From Fen-1254 sp963778945 (lineage in GTDB: Bacteria > Bacteroidota > Ignavibacteria > UBA10030), in the NCBI GenBank assembly GCA_963778945.1, contig CAVZWL010000019.1:134758-198757 (forward strand): 64,000 nt of DNA, in the 5' to 3' direction. The translations under genes and the position numbers were made by a program. Shown in pieces: positions 35,517 through 45,238 of the stretch (the first letter of the stretch is position 1; each line of letters starts with the position of its first letter). The notes beneath the pieces were generated by a model. The model had not been told where the DNA came from and searched no databases. It was given only the letters and a program-made list of their open reading frames with translations.

Positions 35517-36440
35517 ATGGAGAATAAGTTCATAAAATCACCTTTCCTTTTTATAACCATGGCGGCGCTGATTCATTTTTCATCCTCACCTGTTATGGGC
35601 CAAGCCGCGTCTCCGGTGGAAGCGTCCAATGAAGATCAATATAAGCTGTATTTCAAAGAGGCGGATGAACATCTCGGTAAGTTCGAATTTGAGGCATCGA
35701 TTAAGAGTTGTGAATCCGCGCTGCGCTATAAACCGGACGATTTTCTGATTCGGGCGATGATGTGCCTTGATTGCTATGAAATAGCAGAACGTTTGGACGT
35801 CCATAAGTCCGCCGACAAAGACAAAAAGATAGAACTTTACACGAAAATGATAACGATTGCAGAGGAAGGCATTAAGTGCGCTCCCGATAAGGGCGAATGC
35901 TATTTTATGCGCGGATTGGCCAATGCAAGAATGTCTACAACGAAAGGTGTGTTGTCGCAGCTCTTTACGGCAAAGCAGATCGAGAAAGACTGGCTTGTTG
36001 CAGTAGATCGGAAATCCGACTACGTGACACCGAACGGTGAAAATCTTCAGGCATCCAGTTGTTTAGCGCTGGGAGTGTATTACCGCTTATGCCCCACATT
36101 TTTCCTGCTCAAATGGATTTTTGGAATCAGCGGTAATCTCGACAAAGCAGTCGATTACTGTCGAAAAGCATTAGTGCTTGATTCCACCCGGATAGAAATC
36201 GTCAAAGAGTTCGGCGTAGCGCTTATAACACGCGGTCTTGATAAGGACAATTCCAAAGATGTTGAAGAGGGAAAAGAGTATCTCAAAAAGGTTTTTACAT
36301 TGCCCTGGCGGCTCCAGACGGACAGCATTGATGTCGCTCATAGTACCATGCTGCTCAATAACATAAAACTCTGTCCCGGTTATTCGCGAGACGATGAACA
36401 GGATGTTTCCGAGGAATCGTTTAAGAAGTCACAAAAATAA
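35517..36440 (+). CDS. Exported TPR-like protein
   Basis: 307 residues from ATG 35517 (AAGG 8 bases upstream); the frame is open further up but without a good start. Signal peptide MENKFIKSPFLFITMAALIHFSSSPVMGQ. Helical repeats (YFKEADEHLGKFEFEASIKSCESALRYKPDD, IAEEGIKCAPDKGECYFMRGLANAR, LDKAVDYCRKALVLDSTRIEIVKEFGVALI) match tetratricopeptide repeats. Probably a periplasmic or lipid-facing scaffold; partner unknown. Confidence 0.7.
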   Translation: MENKFIKSPFLFITMAALIHFSSSPVMGQAASPVEASNEDQYKLYFKEADEHLGKFEFEASIKSCESALRYKPDDFLIRAMMCLDCYEIAERLDVHKSADKDKKIELYTKMITIAEEGIKCAPDKGECYFMRGLANARMSTTKGVLSQLFTAKQIEKDWLVAVDRKSDYVTPNGENLQASSCLALGVYYRLCPTFFLLKWIFGISGNLDKAVDYCRKALVLDSTRIEIVKEFGVALITRGLDKDNSKDVEEGKEYLKKVFTLPWRLQTDSIDVAHSTMLLNNIKLCPGYSRDDEQDVSEESFKKSQK

Positions 36441-36591
36441 GAAATTTTGACTGAATAGGAAGTAACTATTGGCATGTTATTTAATGATCATTTTTCCTGT
36501 AGCCGCGGTCGGTGACCGCGGAAATTGAGTTTTCAATGGAATTCCGGTGATGGCCGCCTTGAAAAACATACGCCCGCAACTTTATAAAACC

Positions 36592-36650
36592 CCACCTTCC
36601 GAAGGTGGCCTTCCGAAGGTGGCCTTCCGAAGGTGACCTTCGGAAGGTGG
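36592..36650. repeat. Array of 14-bp self-complementary units with 15-bp inverted ends
   Basis: CCTTCCGAAGGTGG-type units repeat about four times (36595-36650); the last is CCTTCGGAAGG, the reverse complement of the core. As a result CCACCTTCCGAAGGT (36592-36606) and ACCTTCGGAAGGTGG (36636-36650) form a perfect 15-bp outer stem, while each unit can also fold alone. No T run follows. The rest of the 36441-36723 gap has no gene; its right end (36690-36723) has ATTCACCATTTACCGCTC, a word-like repeat. Confidence 0.8.
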
Positions 36651-36723
36651 TATGGAACGAAGTCAATTGATGGTTATAGATATTCTTCTCGTTTTTACAT
36701 TCACTATTCACCATTTACCGCTC

Positions 36724-37307
36724 TCAGCCATTCTGAAATTTCAATAAATCGCCGATCGTATAAACATCATGCCGCTGCTGGACATAGGAAAGATATTTGA
36801 TGAGCACTAAAGCCGTTGCGTAGGCATCGCCGGAGGCGCGGTGCCGGTCCGGAATTTTAATACCTAATGCCTGTGTGACAGGTCCAAGCGATTTGCTGCG
36901 GAGATGCGGAAGTATTCGCTTGCTTAGTTTAACCGTGCAGAGCTGATCGTTCTTCAATGCTAATTGTCTCTCCCGTAAAGCTGTCTCTGAAACAAATCCC
37001 CAATCGAATTGCGCATTGTGCGCTACAAAGATCGAATCCTGCAAGAACTCTGCGATATGCGGCACTACTTCGCGTGCGGGCGGGGCATCATGCACCATAA
37101 GATTGTCTATACCTGTGAGTGTCGTTATTTCGGCTGGAATAGGTACCAAGGGATTGATAAGCGTGGAAAATTCGTCGATCAAAATATTGTCCCGCACTTT
37201 CATCATAGCAATTTCAGTTATGCGGTCCGACATGTCGGACTAAGCCCCGTGGTTTCGACGTCGACTACGACGAATGTCGTTTCCGCTATGAGCAGTTCGG
37301 ATTTCAC
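36724..37307 (-). CDS. DnaQ-like DEDDh 3'-5' exonuclease (one frame break)
   Basis: About 194 residues. GTG 37307 gives MKSELLIAETTFVVVDVETTGLSPT, with the DxE motif of exonuclease site I; a break near 37235 leads to SDRITEIAMMKV. Site II is FVAHNAQFDWGFV and site III HRASGDAYATALVL, giving all DEDDh residues. The open frame starting at 37233 alone lacks site I, so it should not be taken as the whole protein. It may be a DNA polymerase III epsilon-type proofreader or an RNase T-like enzyme. It lies 39 bases downstream of the ABC gene on the same strand. Confidence 0.85.
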
Positions 37308-37346
37308 GACGATGGTGTTCTCTTTTTCGGCTGCATTTCCTGATCT

Positions 37347-39117
37347 TTATATTGAAGCTCGTATAGCTTTCTGATAAATGCCATTCAATGTCAGAAGCTG
37401 CTGGTGCGTGCCCATTTCCCGAATTTCTCCCTTATGCATAACGATAATTTTATCAGCTTTCTGTATCGTCGAAAGCCGGTGCGCGATAACGATGGATGTG
37501 CGTCCTTTCAGCAGATTCCGTATTGCTTTTTGAACCAGCAGTTCGGTTTCCGTATCTACGCTCGATGTCGCTTCATCCAGAACGAGTATGCGCGGGTTGT
37601 ACGCCAATGCGCGGGCGAATGAAAGAAGCTGTTTCTGCCCTCCGGAAAGCGTCGCCCCGCGTTCTCTGACGATGCCGTCATAGCCGCCGGTTAGTTCTTC
37701 AATGAATTTATTTGCTCCGACCATGCGCGCCGCAGCCTTATGCGGTCGAAAGGAATTTGTTCGTTACCGAGACTGATATTGTTTCTGATATCGCCGGAAA
37801 AAAGAAAAACATCCTGCAGCACGACTCCGATATGTTTGCGAAGATCGGCGGGAGCCGTATGCTGAATGTTAATCCCATCGATTAAAATTTCCCCCTGCTG
37901 TATGTCGTAGAATCTGCTCAAAAGGCTGATGATGGTGGTTTTGCCGGCTCCCGTGTGACCTACAATGGCCACCGTTTCTCCCTGCTTAATGGAAAATGAA
38001 ACGTTCTTTAGAATCCACTCGGGAGATTTGACGACCGTCGGCAGGCGGGTTATAAGCAAACCAGACATTCTTGAATTCGATATCGCCGCGAACATGTCCG
38101 AGCGGAACCGGATTCGGGTGAACCGGAAGCAGCGTCGTATCGTCCAGAAGCTGGAAAATACGTTCGGAAGAAGCCATGGCGGTCTGGAGAATGTTGTATT
38201 TTTCGGACAGATCGCGGATAGGACGCCAGAACATTTCATTGAACTGGACGAAAGCTATCACCGTGCCGACCGTTACGGCTCCGTGCAGGGCGTTGGCTCC
38301 GGCGTACCAAATGATAAGACCGACTGCAACAGCGCCGATAATGTCGACTCCCGGATAGAAAACCGCATAATAGAAAATGGAACGGATATTTGCATCGCGA
38401 TGCGCAGCATTGATTTCGGAAAATTTATCGAAGGATTTCTGTTCCCGGTTGAAAAGCTGATCCACGAGCATGCCGGTAATATGTTCCTGCATAAACGTAT
38501 TAATGCGGGCAATTTGACGGCGAACGTCGCGGTACGCTTCCCGCGCTTTTTTACGGAACAGGAAACGTACCGTAGAATAAAAATGGAAGGACGCTCAAGG
38601 TGACGAGTGACAGCATCCAGTTCATGGTGAACATGAAATAAAAAATACCGATAATCGTAAAAACATCGCTGAAAACCATGACGATGCCCGACGAGAACAT
38701 TTCGTTCAAAACCTCGACGTCGTTCGTAACGCGTGTAATCAACCGTCCGATGGGATTGCGGTCGTAGAACTTCAAGGATAGAGCTTGCAGATGCCGGTAA
38801 ATCTCCATGCGCAGGTCGAAGATAGTCTTTTGTCCGATCCATTGCGTCAAATACGCGTTGAAATATTGAATGATTCCGCGGACAAGTATCACGGTAAGGA
38901 AAAGCAGCGCCGTGTTTAAGAGCCCGTGCTTGTCCCCGTATGCTATGTTCTTATCCACCGCCATTTTGGTAAAATATGGACGGACTGCTTCCAGGGCGCT
39001 GACCAAAAGACTCAAGAGAATGCCTAGAGCCACCTGCCAGCGGTACGGTTTAAGATATTTGATGAGCCGCTTCATCAGCCGCGCATCGTATGCTTTTCCT
39101 AAAATTTCTTCTTCCAT
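37347..39117 (-). CDS. ABC exporter half-transporter, canonical ATP site (three frame breaks)
   Basis: About 590 residues in four pieces, breaks near 38570, 38045 and 37730. Six-helix export domain (ALGILLSLLVSALEAVRPYF, IFYFMFTMNWMLSLVTLSVLPF, IIGAVAVGLIIWYAG), then the nucleotide-binding domain with VGHTGAGKTT, LQDVFLFSGDIRNNISLG, LSGGQKQ and ILVLDEATSSVD (catalytic Glu present), HRLSTIQKAD. It lies next to a second exporter half with a degenerate Walker B, so they probably form a heterodimeric multidrug or lipid exporter like BmrCD or TM287/288. Confidence 0.88.
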
Positions 39118-39124
39118 GAAGAGC

Positions 39125-39210
39125 CGTAAATTGTAAACTGTGAACTGAAAACTGTAAACTGTAAACTGAAAACTGTTAACAGCAACTACGAACTACGAAC
39201 CAAGAACTAA
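39125..39210. repeat. Word-like repeat between the two ABC genes
   Basis: GTAAACTG, GAACTGAAAACTG and TAAACTGTAAACTG follow one another, then ACTACGAACTACGAACCAAGAAC. The second part is the exact inverse of a word at 35115-35132, and the first part matches the inverted words of 21160-21215. No gene. Confidence 0.7.
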
Positions 39211-39214
39211 TGAA

Positions 39215-40978
39215 CTATTCTATGGTTTCGAGTTCATGTTCCAGCAATTGCTTTTTATTTATATCTGCATAGACTCCGTCGAGCTTCACAAGTTCGTCAT
39301 GTGTTCCGCGCTCGACAATTTCTCCGTCTTCAAGAACGACGATAAGATCGGCTTCCTTGACGGTCGATATTCTGTGACTGATGATGATGCTTGTGCGGCC
39401 TTTCATAAAATCCCGCAGGCGGCTGAGTATCTGCTCTTCCGTATAAGTATCGACCGCAGAGAGAGCGTCGTCCAGAATCAATATTTTCGGCTGCCGCATA
39501 ATAGCCCGCGCGATGCTTGTGCGCTGCTTTTGTCCTCCGGAGAGCGTAATGCCGCGCTCGCCGATGGTTGTTTCGTAGCCGAGCGGAAATTCCGGAAGAT
39601 CTTTGGCTATTTGCGATATCTCGGCAGCGGAGACTGTCAATTCCTGATTACCGTGATCGACGCCGTAACGAATGTTCTCCGCTATGGTGTCGGAAAAAAG
39701 GAATGTTTCTTGAGGCACAAATCCGATTGCAGAGCGGAGTACATTGAGCGGAATAAGTTTGCTCTTTATGCCGTCGATCAAGACTTCGCCTTCGGTTATG
39801 TCGTACAGCCGTGGGAGAAGATTGACAAGTGTCGTCTTTCCGGCGCCGGTATGGCCGACAAGTGCAACCGTTTGACCGGCTTCGATCTTCAGGTTAATGT
39901 TCTTCAGCGTCGGACGATTTGCATTCTTATGAGTAAAAGTAACACCGTGGAATTCGACCGATCCTTTGATGTCCGTAATTGAATGATTCGTTGTTTCTGT
40001 GTCCTGAATGTCCGGCACAGTATCGAAAATGGCGGCGATGCGTGCCATGGATGCGGCACCCTGCTGGAGAATATTCGTAACCCACCCGAAAGCAATCATC
40101 GGCCAGATGAGCATGGAAAGATACGTAATAAACGCGGTCAGCGTACCGACAGTGATATGCCCGTCGATGACGCGCATACCGCCGAAGTAAATGGTGGTGA
40201 CCATGGAAACACCCACCAAAATAAACATAAGCGGCCACATAATAGACTGCGCTCGTGCAAGAACAAGATTCTTTTTCAGGTAATCCCAGCTTAAGGCGTA
40301 AAATCTTTTTTCTTCATACGCTTCCCGTACGTACGATTTGATGACCCGAATTCCGGAAAGAGTTTCCTGCGCATGCGTCGTAAGGAGTGAAAACTGTTCC
40401 TGCCGTTCCGTAAATTTTTTATTGATCAGCTGTCCCAATTTATAGACGGCAAAAGAAACGAACGGCATGGGAATGAGCGCAATGAGTGTCAATCGCCAGT
40501 CGCTGACGAACATCATCGACAAAACCATCAGGAGCGTCATAAACGTATCGGTCGGGTACATAATGCCGGGACCGACCGCATTGCGGACTGAATTAATGTC
40601 GTTGGTAGCATGCGCCATCAAATCGCCTGTGGGCGTGTTCTGGAAATAGGAATACGAAAGTTTTTGCAGGTGTGCCAGCAGGTCATTGCGGAGATCGAAT
40701 TCCATGTGCCGCGATGCAACGATGATGGTCTGCCGCGTGAGGAATGTAAAAAAACCAGCCACGAGAGCGGAAAGGACAATCAATCCGGCCCAGAAAAGAA
40801 GGTCGCTCCATACGGCGCTCCCGGTTTCCATTCCGCGTTTCAGTCCATCAACTGCATAACCGAGGAATTTCGGCTGGACCACAGTAAAGAAATTGCTGAT
40901 GATGACAGTAAGAAGTCCCATAAAAAGGATTTTCTTTGAACGGAGTATATATGGTTTGAGGCGTAAAAGAGCATGCAT
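39215..40978 (-). CDS. ABC exporter half-transporter with degenerate Walker B
   Basis: 587 residues, intact. Six membrane helices (for example ILFMGLLTVIISNFFTVV, LLFWAGLIVLSALVAGFFTFL, FMTLLMVLSMMFVSDWRLTLIALIPM) precede a nucleotide-binding domain with VGHTGAGKTT, VPQETFLFSDTIAENIRYG, LSGGQKQRTSIARA and ILILDDALSAVD. Asp replaces the catalytic Glu after Walker B, the mark of the degenerate site in heterodimeric exporters. Its partner is the gene just downstream at 37347-39117. Confidence 0.93.
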   Translation of the reverse strand: MHALLRLKPYILRSKKILFMGLLTVIISNFFTVVQPKFLGYAVDGLKRGMETGSAVWSDLLFWAGLIVLSALVAGFFTFLTRQTIIVASRHMEFDLRNDLLAHLQKLSYSYFQNTPTGDLMAHATNDINSVRNAVGPGIMYPTDTFMTLLMVLSMMFVSDWRLTLIALIPMPFVSFAVYKLGQLINKKFTERQEQFSLLTTHAQETLSGIRVIKSYVREAYEEKRFYALSWDYLKKNLVLARAQSIMWPLMFILVGVSMVTTIYFGGMRVIDGHITVGTLTAFITYLSMLIWPMIAFGWVTNILQQGAASMARIAAIFDTVPDIQDTETTNHSITDIKGSVEFHGVTFTHKNANRPTLKNINLKIEAGQTVALVGHTGAGKTTLVNLLPRLYDITEGEVLIDGIKSKLIPLNVLRSAIGFVPQETFLFSDTIAENIRYGVDHGNQELTVSAAEISQIAKDLPEFPLGYETTIGERGITLSGGQKQRTSIARAIMRQPKILILDDALSAVDTYTEEQILSRLRDFMKGRTSIIISHRISTVKEADLIVVLEDGEIVERGTHDELVKLDGVYADINKKQLLEHELETIE

Positions 40979-40980
40979 AA

Positions 40981-41130
40981 ATAAATTAAGAATTCAGATT
41001 TAAGAATACAGAATGAATAAAAAAAGGTAATAAAGAAGCCATATTCAGAATATAGAACGAAGAGAAGGTGCTTAAAGTTTCAGAATTTAGGATCAAGAAT
41101 ATCGTATTCAGAATATTGAACATAGTAAAC
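40981..41130. repeat. Word-like repeat (ATTCAGAATA type)
   Basis: AAGAATTCAGATTTAAGAAT, ATTCAGAATATAGAAC, CAGAATTTAGGATCAAGAAT and ATTCAGAATATTGAACATAG recur in irregular spacing between serS and the ABC gene. No reading frame. Confidence 0.6.
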
Positions 41131-41201
41131 GGCAATGTAAATTGAAGTAAGTTTTTCAAAAACCGATAAAAATAAAAACGATAGTAATATCATCGCTCGG
41201 G

Positions 41202-41259
41202 CTTCATAAAATCTCTCTCTGTTCAGCATTGGCAAATGGGGAGAGGCTCTTTTATGAAG
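41202..41259. terminator. Long stem-loop downstream of serS
   Basis: CTTCATAAAA (41202-41211) pairs with TTTTATGAAG (41250-41259), and CTCTC (41213-41219) with GAGAG (41241-41245) inside. It lies 29 bases after the serS end on the minus strand and may terminate that long operon. Confidence 0.5.
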
Positions 41260-41287
41260 GGATTTTGTAAATAGAGCATTTTAAAAA

Positions 41288-42559
41288 TCATCCGATGACC
41301 TCTAACTTTGTGTAAGGATGCAAAACTTTCGGAATTATAATTTTCCCTTCCGGTGTTTGATACTGCTCGATGATGGCTGCGACGATACGAGGAAGTGCGA
41401 GGCCGGAACCGTTGAGCGTATGGAGAATTTCGGGCTTGCCCCCTTGCTGTTTGGCGGGACGAAACCGGATATTCATTCTCCGTGCCTGGAACGATTCAAA
41501 ATTGCTGCACGACGAAACCTCGAGCCATTTCTGCTGACCAGGCGCCCACACTTCAAGATCGTATTTTTTCGCTTGCGTAAATCCCATATCCCCGGTGCAC
41601 ATCAGGAGCCTGTGATATGGGATTTTAAGCAGCTTTAACAGATGCTCCGCATCTTCACGCAGCAATTCAAGCTCCTCATACGAGGTAGAAGGATGAACGA
41701 ATTTCACCAGCTCCACTTTGTCAAATTGATGCAGCCGATTGAGTCCTCGGACATCTTTTCCGTACGAACCCGCCTCCCGGCGGAAGCAGGGAGTATAGGC
41801 AGCATAGCGGACCGGCAATTGTTCTTCCGGAATAATTTCATCCCGGTGGAAATTGGTAACCGGCACCTCGGCTGTCGGAATCATGTAAAACTTGTCCCGT
41901 TCCACGATATACATCAGATCTTCTTTGTCGGGAATCTGACCCGTACCGCGTGCGCTGTCTTCGTTGACGACGATAGGAGCGGCAAGTTCTGTGTAACCCC
42001 GTTCAGCCGCTTGATCGAGGAAAAAATTAATCAACGCCCGTTCAAGAGCCGCGCCTTTGCCGACGTAAAATGGAAATCCCGCTCCGGAGACTTTTGAACC
42101 TCTATTGAAATCGATTATTCCTAGTTTGTCCGTCAGTTCCCAATGCGGTTTCAAAGGGAAGTCCATTTTTGGGATTTCTCCCCATCGAAAAACTTCCTTG
42201 TTGTCTGCAGGCGATTTGCCGATTGGAACCGACGAATGCGGGATATTCGGTACGGTTAAGAGAAGGGCGGTCAGTGCAGTCTCGACTTCGCGGGTTTCCG
42301 GATCGATTTCCTGAAGGCGTTTTTTTACAGAGTCCATCTCCGCAATGACGGCAGAAGCATCTCCGCCTTCGCGCTTGATCTTGCCGACCTGTGCGGATAT
42401 TTGGTTGCGCTTTGCTTTGAGCGTATCTCCTTCCAGAATAAGCGACCGCCGCCGGTCATCGAACTCGATGATTTTTTGCAGATCGACCGTCATTCCTTTG
42501 GATTCGGCGCCTGCGCGAACTTCTTCTCCATGATCTCGAATGAATCGCAAATCCAGCAT
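41288..42559 (-). CDS. serS: Seryl-tRNA synthetase
   Basis: 423 residues. The N-terminal coiled-coil arm (RRSLILEGDTLKAKRNQISAQVGKIKRE) that grips tRNA-Ser is followed by the class II core: TAEVPVTNFHRDEI, motif 2 FRREAGSYGKDVRGLNRLHQFDKVELV, and motif 3 LNGSGLALPRIVAAIIEQYQ. Intact; last gene of the lysine-pathway string. Confidence 0.96.
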   Translation of the reverse strand: MLDLRFIRDHGEEVRAGAESKGMTVDLQKIIEFDDRRRSLILEGDTLKAKRNQISAQVGKIKREGGDASAVIAEMDSVKKRLQEIDPETREVETALTALLLTVPNIPHSSVPIGKSPADNKEVFRWGEIPKMDFPLKPHWELTDKLGIIDFNRGSKVSGAGFPFYVGKGAALERALINFFLDQAAERGYTELAAPIVVNEDSARGTGQIPDKEDLMYIVERDKFYMIPTAEVPVTNFHRDEIIPEEQLPVRYAAYTPCFRREAGSYGKDVRGLNRLHQFDKVELVKFVHPSTSYEELELLREDAEHLLKLLKIPYHRLLMCTGDMGFTQAKKYDLEVWAPGQQKWLEVSSCSNFESFQARRMNIRFRPAKQQGGKPEILHTLNGSGLALPRIVAAIIEQYQTPEGKIIIPKVLHPYTKLEVIG

Positions 42560-42578
42560 TGTCGTTCCTTCTCATCCT

Positions 42579-43487
42579 TCAATTTTTATGTTCTTCAAGC
42601 TCTTGCTTGAGCATTAAAAGTCCTTCAGTGGCATTATGGAATCGAATGCCTAATTCTTTTTCCGCTTTGTCCAGAATAAATCCGCTCTGCATCGGACGCG
42701 GCGCCGCTCTGGTTGAGATCGCTCGTTTTATACGCTCGATGAGCGACGCATCCAGATTGAAGACCTGAGCGGTCCGGAGAGCGAATTCATACCGGCTGAT
42801 GTTTTCGGAGCCGGCAGCGTGATAGATTCCCTGACGGCCGAGTTCGAAAATCTTTATCATTGCAGCAGCAAGATCGCCGACATAAGTCGGATTTCCGATT
42901 TGATCTTCGACAACACGGATCCGTTTACCTTCGCGAAGACTTTGAATAAGCCAGAGAGCAAAGTTCGATTTAACGCCGATGCCGCTGCCGTAGAGAACGA
43001 GTGTGCGTACGATGGCATAAGAAATGTCAGCCGTACGAACGGCATTCTCGCTTGCCAGTTTTGTCTTGCCGTAATAACCGATCGGATTCGGGGGAGCTGC
43101 TTCGTTATACGGACCGTTTTTGCCGTCGAAAATGTAATCAGTGGAAACGTGTATCAATTGAGCATGGACTTTGCGCGCAGCTTCGGCAAGATTTTCGACA
43201 GCCGTCACGTTGATTTTCCATGCAGCTTCATGATTGGATTCGCACCAATCGACATTTGTCGCAGCCGCCGCGTTGAATATCACATCCGGCTGAAAACTCG
43301 AAACGAGACTCTTGACATCGCTTCGGGCCGTGATATCGAGCTGTGTGTAGTCGAACAACCGGTTGTCGAAAACAAAAGACCGCTCGACGGAAGTGTTCAG
43401 CACTTCATATTGGGTTTGACCGCTCAAGATGGACGAAAGACGCTGGCCAAGAAGGCCGTTGCTGCCGCAGATAAGAATACGCTTCAC
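42579..43487 (-). CDS. rfbD: RmlD-like dTDP-4-dehydrorhamnose reductase / NAD-dependent epimerase
   Basis: 302 residues. NAD(P) site ICGSNGLLGQRL, catalytic YGKTKLASE (Tyr-x-x-x-Lys) and Ser/Thr in HVSTDYIFDG, then NPTYVGDLAAAM, the RmlD substrate-binding pattern. The family reduces dTDP-4-keto-rhamnose for surface polysaccharide, but no rmlA, rmlB or rmlC is nearby, so another sugar substrate is possible. Its ATG overlaps the dapD stop by four bases. Confidence 0.8.
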   Translation of the reverse strand: MKRILICGSNGLLGQRLSSILSGQTQYEVLNTSVERSFVFDNRLFDYTQLDITARSDVKSLVSSFQPDVIFNAAAATNVDWCESNHEAAWKINVTAVENLAEAARKVHAQLIHVSTDYIFDGKNGPYNEAAPPNPIGYYGKTKLASENAVRTADISYAIVRTLVLYGSGIGVKSNFALWLIQSLREGKRIRVVEDQIGNPTYVGDLAAAMIKIFELGRQGIYHAAGSENISRYEFALRTAQVFNLDASLIERIKRAISTRAAPRPMQSGFILDKAEKELGIRFHNATEGLLMLKQELEEHKN

Positions 43488-44314
43488 CGAAGGCTCTCTT
43501 CCAGTACCGTCGCTGCATCCGTACCGGCATCCCTGTATTTGATAATGATCGGTGTGTAAACGGAGAGGCCGTTGATTTGTGCAAAGTTATTTTCAATGCG
43601 CCTGCTGCCAGGAACAACTACAGCTCCCTCCGGTATAATGAGGGGCAGATCTTTGGTGCTGCGATAGACGGCATCGTTCACGATATCGTAGACAGGCGTC
43701 GATGCGGTCAGAATCACGCCGGAGGCGAGGACTGCCCGGTTTTTAATTGTCGTTCCTTCGAAAATTCCGCAATTGGCGCCGATGAAAACATCGTCTTCCA
43801 CGATCACCGGCAAAGCGCCGACGGGCTCGAGAACGCCGCCGATCTGAGTCCCCGCACTCAGGTGTATATGTTTGCCGATCTGTGCGCACGACCCGATGAG
43901 CACGTGGGAATCGATCATCGTTCCTTCGTCCACATAGGATCCTGTGTTGATATATGAGGGCGGCATGATAACGACGCCTTTGGCGACATAACTGCCGTCG
44001 CGAATGGATGTGCCTCCGGGCACGATTCGAACCTGATGCTCCAGGGAGAATTTTTTAAGCGGATATGTGCTCTTGTCGTAGAAATGAAACCTCTCATCGA
44101 GAGAGACGTCGGTCAATTCACCAAGCCGAAAACCCAGCAAAATTCCTTTTTTTACCCATTCGTTGACAACCCAGCCCTTCTCCGAAGGAACGGCGGAGCG
44201 GATTTCTCCGTTGTTCAGAAAAAATTTTAATTCATTGAAGACCTGGAGCGCTTCAAGCCGATTGATGGAAGCCAGGTCGCGTGAATATAATAATTCTATT
44301 TGTTCCCGAAGCAT
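43484..44314 (-). CDS. dapD: Tetrahydrodipicolinate N-succinyltransferase
   Basis: 276 residues, the usual DapD length. N-terminal helices, then a left-handed beta-helix (RIVPGGTSIRDGSYVAKGVVIMPPSYINTGSYVDEGTMIDSHVLIGSCAQIGKHIHLSAGTQIGGVLEP) and VEDDVFIGANCGIFEGTTIKNRAVLASGVIL. Transfers succinyl to tetrahydrodipicolinate in the succinylase branch of diaminopimelate/lysine synthesis. Directly after dapA on the same strand. Confidence 0.95.
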   Translation of the reverse strand: MLREQIELLYSRDLASINRLEALQVFNELKFFLNNGEIRSAVPSEKGWVVNEWVKKGILLGFRLGELTDVSLDERFHFYDKSTYPLKKFSLEHQVRIVPGGTSIRDGSYVAKGVVIMPPSYINTGSYVDEGTMIDSHVLIGSCAQIGKHIHLSAGTQIGGVLEPVGALPVIVEDDVFIGANCGIFEGTTIKNRAVLASGVILTASTPVYDIVNDAVYRSTKDLPLIIPEGAVVVPGSRRIENNFAQINGLSVYTPIIIKYRDAGTDAATVLEESLR

Positions 44315-44324
44315 GAGGCTCTCC

Positions 44325-45222
44325 TTATGCGATCAATTTCAGATCGGCCAGTACGGCTTTAATTTTTTCCCGATTTTTTTCGGACGCCGGGCACATCGGA
44401 AGCCGGAACGATTCTTCGATCATTCCCATCATCGCAAGAGCGGTCTTGACCGGAATCGGATTGGATTCGATGAAATTGATATTCATTAAGGGAAGAAGCG
44501 TGTTGTGGAGTTCGAGCGCTTTCTTCCAATTGCCTTTGAGGCAAGAATGAATGAGCTGAGAAAACTGCTTCGGAACTTCATTTGCAACGACGGAAATGCA
44601 TCCGTCCCCCCCGACTGCGATGAGCGGAAAGGCATACGCGTCGTCTCCGGAGAGCAGCGAAAACTCTTTCGGTTTGCTGCGGGCGATTTCCATGATTTGC
44701 GTCATGCTTCCGCATGCTTCCTTGTCCATAACGACATTCGGAATTTCTTCCGCCATCCTGAGCATTGTTGCCGCTTCGATGTTGCCGCCGGTTCTGCCGG
44801 GAACATTATAGACGATAATGGGAATGTCGACGGCTTCGGCAACAGCGGCAAAATGCCGGAAATAACCTTCCTGAGTCGGTTTATTGTAATAAGGGCCGAC
44901 AACGAGAGCTGCGTCTGCTCCGGCGTTTTTTGCGAGCGCGCTTTTTCAATCGCCTCTCTTGTGCTGTTGCTTCCGGCGCCTGCAAAGATTTTTACGCGTC
45001 CTCGCGCCTGACCGATGACGATATCGAGAATTCTTCTGATGCTCGTCTCGCGTAATCGTCGGATTTTCGCCGGTTGTTCCGAGCGGTACGAGCGCGTCGA
45101 TGCCTCCTTTGATCTGAAACTCGACGATGGCTTCGCAGCGCTTGTTCGTCGACCGATTCGTCTTTCTTAAACGGCGTTACGATTGCTGTCGCAGCGCCTT
45201 GAAATTTTTTCCATCTGGACAT
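44325..45222 (-). CDS. dapA: 4-hydroxy-tetrahydrodipicolinate synthase (three frame breaks)
   Basis: About 298 residues. MSRWKKFQGAATAIVTPFKKDESVDEQALRS is followed, with breaks near 45142, 45035 and 44943, by IVEFQIKGGIDALVPLGTTGENPTI, RVKIFAGAGSNSTREAIEKA, PIIVYNVPGRTGGNIEAATML, the Schiff-base Lys in VVMDKEACGSM, and GGDGCISVVANEVPKQ. Condenses pyruvate with aspartate semialdehyde. Each break I traced is corrected by one base. Starts 17 bases after dapB. Confidence 0.92.
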
Positions 45223-45238
45223 TGAAGACTCCGGATAA

